The position numbers and the translations under genes were made by a program. The notes under the pieces were generated by a model. That model did not search any database and was not told where the DNA came from. It worked only from the letters and a program-made list of their open reading frames with translations. DNA of 14,191 nucleotides from Shimia_B sp039198835 (GTDB lineage: Bacteria; Pseudomonadota; Alphaproteobacteria; Rhodobacterales; Rhodobacteraceae), in assembly GCA_039198835.1 (NCBI GenBank), contig JBCCTH010000054.1, positions 1-14,191 on the forward strand, written 5' to 3'. Of the stretch, positions 1 to 6,083 are shown in pieces. Every line of letters begins with the position of its first letter. Position 1 is the first letter of the stretch.

Positions 1-1348
1 CCCTGTATATATGCCCCATTTTAACGCCCGGGGGGCAGACACCCTTCAGATAAAAGAGCGCGAAGCCGACCGGGGGCGTCAGGAAAGATGTTTGCAGTGT
101 CACCGCCACGAGGATCGCGAACCAAACAACTTGCGCGTCCTGGACCTGATCGAAATCAGGCACGGCAAGCTCAAGGCCCTGAATAACCGGCAACATCAAC
201 GGCATGATGATCAACGTGATCTCGATCCAGTCGAGCAGGAAGCCCAGCAGAAACACGATAAACAAGATGAAGGCGACCACGAGATAGGGGTTTTCAAAGA
301 TCCCTTCGACCATGTGTTCAACGACCTCGTCGCCGCCGTAAAGGCGCAGGACGAAGGCGAAAAAATTAGCCGCCAGAAAGATGCCCAAGATGTAGCCGGC
401 TGTATTGAGCGTTGAGCGCGATACCTCGCGCAGAACTTTCCAAGATAACCGCCCGTAAGCGACGGCAAGAAGCGTCGCGCCGAGGGCGCCGAGGCCAGAG
501 GCTTCCGTGGGCGTCGCAAGACCAGCAAAGATTGACCCAAGCACCAAGAGAATGAGAAAGAGCGGCGGGATCACCGCCAAAAGCACCTCTTTGACCTCGG
601 CCCAACCGACGCGGCCCGCATCGGCGGGGACGGGCATCGCATCGGGGCGGATGAAGCCGTAGATCACAATGAAGACGATGTAGAGCGCCCCGAGGATCAG
701 CCCGGGAAAGAGCGCGCCCATGAAAAGATCGCCCAAAGAAATGGCGAGCTGATCTGACATGATCACAAGCATGATCGATGGCGGGATCAAGATCCCCAGA
801 GTGCCTGAGGCGGCGATTGTGCCGGTGGCGATGGGTTTTGAATATTGCTGCGCCATCATCGCCGGAAGCGCCATAACGCCCAGAAGCGTCACAGACGCGC
901 CGATAACCCCTGTGGATGCGGCCAGGATGATCCCGATAAGCAACACGGTGAGCGAAAGGCCGCCCTTCAGCCCGCCAAAGAGCTTCTGCATCGATTGCAT
1001 CATGCGCTGGGCGACGCCCGATTGATCGAGCATGAGCCCCATGAAAATGAACATGGGCAAGGCCACGAGAACCGGGCTCTGCACGATGTTGCCAAAGACG
1101 CGCGAGGGCACCGACCCCATGCGCCTCCATTCTATCCCGATGCGATCAAATTCGATCACATCGCGAAACGCGGATCTGAACGGATCAAGGAAAAACACCG
1201 CGAACAGGTAGAAGATGAGCGCGACGCCCACGAGCGCCATGGCAACCGGCACGCCCCGAAAGAGCAGCACGATGAACGTGCCGAAGATAACGGCCACCAT
1301 GATTTCGTTCAGCGTCAGAAACTGGCCGAGAAATTCGAGGATAAACAT
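1..1348 (-). CDS. dctM: TRAP transporter large permease DctM (3' end cut by window edge)
   Basis: Large membrane subunit of a tripartite ATP-independent periplasmic (TRAP) transporter. It forms the ion-coupled channel that carries the ligand delivered by DctP across the inner membrane. The frame opens at ATG 1348 (MFILEFLGQF) and stays open for 449 codons to the window edge, so the C-terminus is missing. It is highly hydrophobic with many membrane spans. Family-typical segments include ALPMFIFMGLML, the glycine-rich run ASTGVIGASVTLLGVMALPAM, LGILIPPSIMLVI, ATPTEASGLGALGA and, near the edge, LTPPVGFALFYLKGV. An extra hydrophilic loop near residues 50-80 (around DPFRSAFRDVIEF) matches the longer DctM forms. 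Its start overlaps the dctQ stop by one base (TGATG), which suggests translational coupling. Identification is secure; the substrate is not shown by this subunit. Confidence 0.94.
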   Translation of the reverse strand, partial: MFILEFLGQFLTLNEIMVAVIFGTFIVLLFRGVPVAMALVGVALIFYLFAVFFLDPFRSAFRDVIEFDRIGIEWRRMGSVPSRVFGNIVQSPVLVALPMFIFMGLMLDQSGVAQRMMQSMQKLFGGLKGGLSLTVLLIGIILAASTGVIGASVTLLGVMALPAMMAQQYSKPIATGTIAASGTLGILIPPSIMLVIMSDQLAISLGDLFMGALFPGLILGALYIVFIVIYGFIRPDAMPVPADAGRVGWAEVKEVLLAVIPPLFLILLVLGSIFAGLATPTEASGLGALGATLLAVAYGRLSWKVLREVSRSTLNTAGYILGIFLAANFFAFVLRLYGGDEVVEHMVEGIFENPYLVVAFILFIVFLLGFLLDWIEITLIIMPLMLPVIQGLELAVPDFDQVQDAQVVWFAILVAVTLQTSFLTPPVGFALFYLKGVCPPGVKMGHIYR

Positions 1349-2157
1349 CAACGCGCCCTCCGCGCGTAGAGGAAGCCAGCAAGCGCCGCAGAGAGCGCCA
1401 GAGCAATCAGCACGGTCAATTGTGTCTCATAGGGGCCAAATTCCACCTCACCCATCAATAGCCCGTCGCGTGCGACGGCGCGCGGGGCCAGATCAGACAT
1501 GGTGATCCGTGAGATCCACCACAGCGCATAAAAGAGCGCGATATTGATCGCCAGAACCACGGAAGGCAGCAGCCAGAAGAAATGTGCCCATCCATCGGCG
1601 TTTCCCTGTTCTTTCAAGAGGCGGTGGAGCCTGGCGAGACAGGCGCAGCCGATCACGATGAAGCAAAGGTTCATCAGGATTTTAAGGATCCAAAGATTGT
1701 GCAGCCCGTTGGGAGAAGAAGACCCCTCGCGCGAGGCAACAGAGGATACGGCGTAGTGGATTGTGACATCCCAAGTGATGATGGCGAACGGCAAAAAGAG
1801 CCACCCGAGCGCGAAGAGATCGATGCGCCGCTGCCGCTCTTTCGGGAAGCCGTCATAGAGGATGTCAACGCGCACATGGCTGTTGGTGGTGACGGCATAG
1901 GCCACGCCGATCAAGCAGGCGATCCCGTAGATCCACCACTGCATATCGTCGAGCCAGGCCTGGTTGCCCGGGCCGATATCCATGCGCCCGAAATTGCGCA
2001 GAAAGACCTGCGCGACGATTACGAGCATCAGGATGGGGAAGAGCCAGGCGACAACGTTGCCGATTGCTACGATCGCACGGTCGCCCCGGTTATGGGCCGC
2101 GCGATCCACTTCGCTCGGATCTGAAAGCGCGACGATCTCTTCGGTTTGTGCTGTCAT
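1348..2157 (-). CDS. dctQ: TRAP transporter small permease DctQ, extended form
   Basis: Small membrane subunit of the TRAP transporter, partner of DctM in the inner membrane. It has 269 residues, against roughly 160-200 for most DctQ proteins. An N-terminal hydrophilic stretch of about 27 residues precedes a first hydrophobic span near 28-52 that ends in the typical AQVFLRNFG. A second span near 75-92 leads into the DctQ signature NSHVRVDILYDGF (92-104). Further spans lie near 113-132, 155-175, 193-215 and 247-265. The last two lie beyond the usual four-helix core, and a soluble loop of about 30 residues (216-246) separates them. ATG 2157 is preceded by a strong GGGAGGGG ribosome site ending three bases before it. 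The gene follows dctP after a 162-base hairpin-rich spacer and overlaps dctM by one base. Confidence 0.93.
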   Translation of the reverse strand: MTAQTEEIVALSDPSEVDRAAHNRGDRAIVAIGNVVAWLFPILMLVIVAQVFLRNFGRMDIGPGNQAWLDDMQWWIYGIACLIGVAYAVTTNSHVRVDILYDGFPKERQRRIDLFALGWLFLPFAIITWDVTIHYAVSSVASREGSSSPNGLHNLWILKILMNLCFIVIGCACLARLHRLLKEQGNADGWAHFFWLLPSVVLAINIALFYALWWISRITMSDLAPRAVARDGLLMGEVEFGPYETQLTVLIALALSAALAGFLYARRAR

Positions 2158-2200
2158 GTCCCCTCCCAGACCTCACTCACTGATTGTCGACAACGGTGGG

Positions 2201-2278
2201 TCAAAAACCCGCTCTCCCCTCTGCACCAAGGTGAGCGGCTTTCAAACCCACCCGCCCCTTGAAGGGCAGGTGAGCGCG
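2201..2278. repeat. Two imperfect tandem units carrying hairpins (dctP-dctQ spacer)
   Basis: Two similar units of about 38-40 bases lie side by side, near 2201-2239 and 2242-2278. Both begin TCAAA, continue with C-rich sequence and end in AGGTGAGCG. Each can fold. The first pairs CCGCTC (2209-2214) with GAGCGG (2233-2238), with a small inner stem. The second pairs CACC/GGTG and GCCC/GGGC (2249-2272) across one C-A mismatch, with a six-base loop. A short stem GGGT/ACCC (2198-2210) sits next to the first. Such palindromic units between a binding-protein gene and its permease genes often stabilise the upstream mRNA segment or reduce read-through. Here that role is inferred. Whether the unit recurs in the genome cannot be told from this window. 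Confidence 0.5.
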
Positions 2279-2282
2279 CAAA

Positions 2283-2303
2283 CGCGCCCCTGAGCGGGGC
2301 GCG
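2283..2303 (-). terminator. Strong GC hairpin just after dctP (attenuator or mRNA-stabilising)
   Basis: A perfect 8-bp stem (CGCGCCCC with GGGGCGCG) and a five-base loop start 16 bases beyond the dctP stop codon. On the minus strand TTT follows the stem, then GC-rich sequence, so this is not a full intrinsic terminator with a long U-run. The position, between the gene for the abundant periplasmic protein and the permease genes, fits partial termination or protection of dctP mRNA from 3' decay. That would give more DctP than DctQM. The structure is seen; the effect is inferred. Confidence 0.6.
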
Positions 2304-2319
2304 CGGATCGCTTTGTCGG

Positions 2320-3363
2320 TTATTTGCGCGGACGCGGCAGATAGATGTTGGAATTCCAGGTGTTATAGCCTTCGCGGAATTCCTGAAGATCAGCCCAGGT
2401 CTTCGCAAACATCTCGTCTTCGGCGGCCAGTTCAGCGGCCACCTCATTCCAGGTTGCTTCAAAGACTTGGAGCTGCTCGGGCGTCCAGTTCTTGATGGTG
2501 ACGCCGTTGTTTTCAACGTTGTCGACCATGGCCGCGAAGTTGCTTGCTTCGCCTTCGGCGAGGTTTGTCGTCACATTGGCAAGGCATGCAACCTCGATCT
2601 GCTTTTGCGCTGTCTCGTCGAGATCGTTCCAGCGGTCAGCGTTGATCAGGAGCTCAAACATCGTGGCGGGCTGGTGCCAACCGGGGAAGTAGTTGAACTT
2701 GGCGATGTTGTAAAAGCCAAGACGCGCATCGATGAGCGGCATCGAAAATTCGGTGGCGTCGATCGCGCCACGCTCAAGCGCGGGGAAGATATCGCCGGCT
2801 GCAAGAAGCGATGTCGACACGCCCAAACGCTGCATCACCTCAGCGCCAAGGCCGAAGAAGCGCATGTTGAGGCCACGGAGGTCTTCGAGGCTCGTGATCT
2901 CTTGCTTGAACCAGCCCGAGGTCTCGGGCGCGATGATCCCGCAGGGCATCACATGCACGTTAAAGCCGTTCGCGTCATACATTTCGCGCATGAGGTCGAG
3001 ACCGTCATCATAGAGCATCCAGGCCATGAATTCGCCGGCTTCCGGCCCGAACGGTACGGCCGCGAAGAGCGATGCCGCCGTCATCTTGCCTTGCCAGTAG
3101 CCCGAAGTCGTATAGGCCGCGTCGACTGAGCCGTTGGAAACAGCGTCAAGCGCCTCAAGCGTCGGGACAAGCTCGCCCGGATCAAAATGCTCAAACTCGA
3201 CTTCAGAGGAAATCCCGTTGATCTTCTCCACGAAGTCGAGCGCCGCCGTCCCCAGGATCGGCAGGTTTTGCCCGAAGGCTGATGTCATTTCGAGCGTTTC
3301 CTGGGCCTGCGCGGCACCAGATGTAAGCCCGGCAACAGCCAGGGCTGCGAGTGTCTTTTTCAT
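2320..3363 (-). CDS. dctP: TRAP transporter periplasmic substrate-binding protein (DctP/TakP-like)
   Basis: Extracytoplasmic solute receptor that captures an organic acid in the periplasm and hands it to DctQM. It has 347 residues. ATG 3363 is chosen because GGGAGG lies just upstream and a signal peptide starts there: MKK, a hydrophobic core, then AQA (18-20) with probable cleavage before Q21. Use of an upstream start at 3432 would bury the signal peptide. The DctP fold is marked by FDPGELVP (60-67), the segment 139-156 ending GWFKQEI, NMRFFGLGAEVM (166-177) and GAIDATEF (199-206). R168 in MRF is the usual arginine that binds the ligand carboxylate. The motif order and the later FPGWHQPA resemble the TakP group (2-oxoacid binders), but specificity varies widely within it. 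Two operator-like sites lie upstream, and dctQM follow in the same direction. Confidence 0.94.
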   Translation of the reverse strand: MKKTLAALAVAGLTSGAAQAQETLEMTSAFGQNLPILGTAALDFVEKINGISSEVEFEHFDPGELVPTLEALDAVSNGSVDAAYTTSGYWQGKMTAASLFAAVPFGPEAGEFMAWMLYDDGLDLMREMYDANGFNVHVMPCGIIAPETSGWFKQEITSLEDLRGLNMRFFGLGAEVMQRLGVSTSLLAAGDIFPALERGAIDATEFSMPLIDARLGFYNIAKFNYFPGWHQPATMFELLINADRWNDLDETAQKQIEVACLANVTTNLAEGEASNFAAMVDNVENNGVTIKNWTPEQLQVFEATWNEVAAELAAEDEMFAKTWADLQEFREGYNTWNSNIYLPRPRK

Positions 3364-3479
3364 AATGTCCTCCCAATGAGCATGGCTCGGCTGTGTTGGG
3401 CCGATCCACGACTGCGCGCACTTTTGCTGCAACGCTTCCAGTACACAACAGAAAACCTGTAATTGGGCCGATTTGCAAC

Positions 3480-3491
3480 AATGTATACGTT
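3480..3491. promoter_or_regulatory. GntR-type operator-like palindrome
   Basis: The site AATGTATACGTT is a palindrome around GTATAC with one mismatched pair. It resembles the TTGTATACAA type of operator bound by GntR-family (FadR/FCD subgroup) repressors, which often control TRAP transporter and sugar-acid genes in alphaproteobacteria. It lies 117 bases upstream of the dctP start in an AT-rich patch and overlaps a possible -10 run, as expected for a repressor site. No regulator gene is present in the window, so the assignment rests on the motif alone. Confidence 0.45.
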
Positions 3492-3590
3492 AAAAAATCC
3501 GTTATGCCCGCATCCTTGCGGTTTTGGTATGCAAGCGCCTCGTTTCGCGCAGAGTTTTTGGGACTGTGCGCGGCCGCTTCGCGCCATGGC

Positions 3591-3604
3591 TTGATCTCAG
3601 TCAA
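3591..3604. promoter_or_regulatory. FNR/CRP-family box (TTGAT-N4-GTCAA)
   Basis: TTGATCTCAGTCAA differs from the FNR consensus TTGAT-N4-ATCAA at one position, and the flanking C and G extend the inverted repeat to CTTGA-N6-TCAAG. FnrL and Dnr/NnrR-type regulators of Rhodobacterales bind such sites for oxygen or nitric oxide control. The centre lies about 234 bases upstream of the dctP ATG, so activation from the usual distance would imply a leader of nearly 200 bases. No good -10 is seen at the spacing expected for it. The match is good; the function is uncertain. Confidence 0.4.
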
Positions 3605-3686
3605 GAGCGCCCGCGCATGATTCTTTCGTCTCGGCGGGCCTCACGGGTGCAAAGATGCGCGCCCGTCTCGCGATTGCGCCGTGACC

Positions 3687-4919
3687 CTAGCTTCGGGGCG
3701 CGGGCGCGCCGCCTTCAAAACTGTTCCCGATTTCATAGTCGCAAGGCGCTTCCTGCATCTCGAGATGCAGAGAGCTGCCCTCGTAAGGATGCGCGCGTGC
3801 CAAAGCTTCATCGACCTCGATACCCAGCCCAGGGGCGGTAGGCGCGGAGATAAAGCCGCGCTCAACGGCGATGGTATCTTTGATGAGGGCGGCGTGAAAC
3901 GCCGTCTCGATGGTTTCGGCCATCAGCAGGTTGGGAATGGAGACAGCAAGGTGAATATTGGCCGCCCATTCGATGGGGCCCGCATAAAGATGCGGTGCCA
4001 TCTGAGCATTATAAACCTCCGCAAGGGTCGCGATCTTCTTTGCTTCCCAAATCCCGCCTGCGCGCCCGAGGGCAGGCTGTAGGATCGTGGCCGCACCTTG
4101 GCGCAGGATGGGTGCGAATTCGGCTTTTGTTGAAAGCCGCTCGCCGGTGGCCACGGGGATGCGCACCGCGTTGGCGACCTTGGCCATCTCCGCCACGTTA
4201 TCGGGCGGGATAGGCTCTTCAAACCAGAGCGGTGAATAGGGCTCAAGCGCCTGGCCCAGGCGGATGGCACCGGCCGTTGTGAATTGGCCATGGGTGCCAA
4301 AGAGAAGATCGGCCCTGTCGCCTACGGCGTCACGGATCGCCTTGCAGAAAGAGACCGACATCGAGATGTCGCGCATGCCGGGCATATGCCCACCGCGCAG
4401 CGTGTAGGGGCCCGCCGGGTCAAATTTCAGCGCTGTGTAGCCATCCGCGACCCTGGCTTCGGCGGCTTCAGCGGCCATGGCGGGCGAGGTCCAGAAATCA
4501 GCGAGAGCGTGATGTTCAAGCGGATAAAGATAAGTGTAAGCGCGCACACGCTCATTCATCTTGCCGCCCAAGAGCTTCCACACGGGGCAGTTGCGCGCCT
4601 TTCCCAGAATGTCCCAGCAGGCAATCTCAAGGCCTGAAAAGGCGCCCATGACCGTCAGATCAGGGCGCTGGGTGAAGCCCGAAGAATAGGCGCGCCGGAA
4701 CATGAGCTCGATATTGGCGGGGTCTTCGCCCGCCATGTGCCGCTCGAAAACATCTCCGATGACGCCTTCCATGGCCTTGGGCCCCACCGATGAGGCATAG
4801 CATTCGCCCCAGCCCGTGATGCCATCATCCGTGGTCAGCTTGACGAGCGTCCAATAGCGCCCGCCCCAACCGGGTGCGGGGGGCGCTGTCGTTATGATTT
4901 CGAGATATTGTAGCTTCAT
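3687..4919 (-). CDS. Enolase-superfamily protein (mandelate racemase/muconate lactonizing enzyme family)
   Basis: Probable sugar- or hydroxy-acid dehydratase, racemase or cycloisomerase; 410 residues. The N-terminal capping domain runs to about residue 120 (WGECYASS at 37-44, AFSGLEIACWDILGK at 93-107), followed by a TIM-barrel domain and a tail with PGLGIEVDE (363-371). Superfamily positions seen are K165-F-D167, E234/E235 in LWFEEP, E260 in ATGER and H310 in APHLYAGP. Two usual residues are absent. The first metal-binding Asp strand reads LLFGTHGQ, with Gly at 208, and the Asp that pairs with the catalytic His reads QPALGRAGG, with Ala at 283. I recall similar THGQ/QPALG motifs in uncharacterised relatives, so this may mark a subgroup rather than a dead enzyme. 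Its ATG overlaps the dehydrogenase stop by four bases (ATGA). The context with the TRAP genes points to acid catabolism; the substrate is unknown. Confidence 0.88.
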   Translation of the reverse strand: MKLQYLEIITTAPPAPGWGGRYWTLVKLTTDDGITGWGECYASSVGPKAMEGVIGDVFERHMAGEDPANIELMFRRAYSSGFTQRPDLTVMGAFSGLEIACWDILGKARNCPVWKLLGGKMNERVRAYTYLYPLEHHALADFWTSPAMAAEAAEARVADGYTALKFDPAGPYTLRGGHMPGMRDISMSVSFCKAIRDAVGDRADLLFGTHGQFTTAGAIRLGQALEPYSPLWFEEPIPPDNVAEMAKVANAVRIPVATGERLSTKAEFAPILRQGAATILQPALGRAGGIWEAKKIATLAEVYNAQMAPHLYAGPIEWAANIHLAVSIPNLLMAETIETAFHAALIKDTIAVERGFISAPTAPGLGIEVDEALARAHPYEGSSLHLEMQEAPCDYEIGNSFEGGAPAPRS

Positions 4920-6013
4920 TCGACGCCCTCGAACACAATCACATTGCGCCGCGCGGCCCCAGTGCGTGTATCGGCGATGGCGTCATTGATATCTTCGAGC
5001 GACCACCGCGCTGAAATGAGTTCATCAAGTTTCAGGCGACCCTGAGAATAGAGATCGACCATCCAAGGGATATCGCGCTGGATCACCACGTCACCCATTT
5101 TAGACCCCACCATCCCTTGCCCGGTGGCTGCCAGGATCACGGGCTCATAGCTTGACGATTGGCCTGAATGCGGCATGCCCACGAGAATGACCTTGCCGCC
5201 ATTGGCGAGATAGCGCGGCGCCTGATCATAGGCGGGGATCGCCCCCACCGTGACGATGACCGCGTCCGCGCCGCGCCCCATCGCCGCCATCGCCGCGCGC
5301 CAGGGCTTGGGCTCGCTTGCCAGAACCCCGTCGGTCGCGCCGAATTCCTTCGCGGCCTCCAGCTTGTCTTCGTGCATGTCCACGGCCACGATCCGCCGCG
5401 CGCCAGCGATGCGCGCGCCCTGTATCGCGTTAAGCCCCACCCCGCCCGCGCCTATGACGACGACATCTTGCCCCGCGCGGAGCTTCGCCGCATTCACGAC
5501 CGCCCCAACGCCGGTGATCACCCCGCAGGCAATCAGCGATGCCGACGCGAAAGAGATATCAGCCCCGATCTTCACGATCTGGCTTTGATCGACGACGACC
5601 CTTTCGGCGAAAGCCCCACTGTTCATCGCTTGCATGGCCGCATCGCCTGAGGGCGTTCTCAGTGGCCCGCCTTCATAGGTGTCAGCGGGCGTCTCACAGA
5701 TCACCGGGTTGCCTGATGCGCAAGATGGGCACTGCCCGCAGGCGCGGATGAGGGTCACCACCACCCGGTCGCCGGTCTTGAAGCCGGTGACGTTGGCTCC
5801 GACGGCCGAGACAATGCCAGCCGCTTCATGCCCGTAGACCGCTGGCAAAGTCCCGCCCCAACCGCCATCGGCAAAGGAGATGTCGGAATGGCAGATCGCA
5901 ACCGCGCCCAGTGTCACTTCGACTTCGCCAGACCTGGGCGCTGCGAGCTCCAGTTCTTCGATCTGCAAAGGTTTGCCAAATTCATGTGCAACCGCGGCCT
6001 TGATGCGAACCAT
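4916..6013 (-). CDS. Zinc-dependent alcohol dehydrogenase (MDR family)
   Basis: Cytosolic NAD(P)-dependent medium-chain dehydrogenase of 365 residues, the normal length, oxidising an alcohol to an aldehyde or ketone. The GroES-like N-terminal domain has the catalytic zinc ligands C41 (CHSD), H62-E63 (GHEAAG) and C163 (ACGVITGVG). A complete structural zinc lobe is present: C92, C95, C98 and C106. The Rossmann domain follows with GAGGVG (188-193). D212 at the end of the second strand (VAVDMHEDKL) favours NAD over NADP. The segment CGVITGVGAV is like class III or glutathione-type ADHs, but the substrate cannot be assigned. ATG 6013 has GGAGG upstream. The gene is translationally coupled to the enolase-superfamily gene and separated from the MFS gene by 70 bases, so those two probably share one catabolic step sequence. 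Confidence 0.92.
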   Translation of the reverse strand: MVRIKAAVAHEFGKPLQIEELELAAPRSGEVEVTLGAVAICHSDISFADGGWGGTLPAVYGHEAAGIVSAVGANVTGFKTGDRVVVTLIRACGQCPSCASGNPVICETPADTYEGGPLRTPSGDAAMQAMNSGAFAERVVVDQSQIVKIGADISFASASLIACGVITGVGAVVNAAKLRAGQDVVVIGAGGVGLNAIQGARIAGARRIVAVDMHEDKLEAAKEFGATDGVLASEPKPWRAAMAAMGRGADAVIVTVGAIPAYDQAPRYLANGGKVILVGMPHSGQSSSYEPVILAATGQGMVGSKMGDVVIQRDIPWMVDLYSQGRLKLDELISARWSLEDINDAIADTRTGAARRNVIVFEGVE

Positions 6014-6083
6014 ACTGCGATCCTCCGTCGTACTATTCGGCTGAAGGGGCCTCAGCAGGCGCAGCGGCGCAAGCCCGTTTTCG

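Larger units (their letters stand above)
3364..3686 (-). promoter_or_regulatory. Probable control region of the dctPQM transporter operon
   Basis: This 323-base non-coding gap is the longest in the window and includes an AT-rich patch around 3440-3515. From upstream to downstream on the minus strand it holds the end of the enolase-superfamily gene, an FNR-like box (3591-3604), the AT-rich patch with a GntR-like palindrome (3480-3491), two near-identical 15-16 base motifs (3457-3472 and 3391-3405), and the dctP ribosome site. A TATACA run inside the palindrome could act as a -10 element, but no convincing -35 element sits at the right spacing. A separate promoter for dctPQM is therefore likely but not precisely placed. 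No protein-coding frame in it looks real. Confidence 0.55.

Noticed and set aside
366..1130. Long minus-strand open frame of 254 codons inside the dctM region
   Set aside because: It is rich in Arg, His and Ala, has no family pattern, and lies in another frame of dctM, whose own frame gives clear TRAP permease motifs.
3364..3604. Frame of 133 codons starting at TTG 3604 and running into dctP
   Set aside because: It overlaps the dctP signal peptide in another frame, starts with a TTG inside the FNR-like box and has no coding character.
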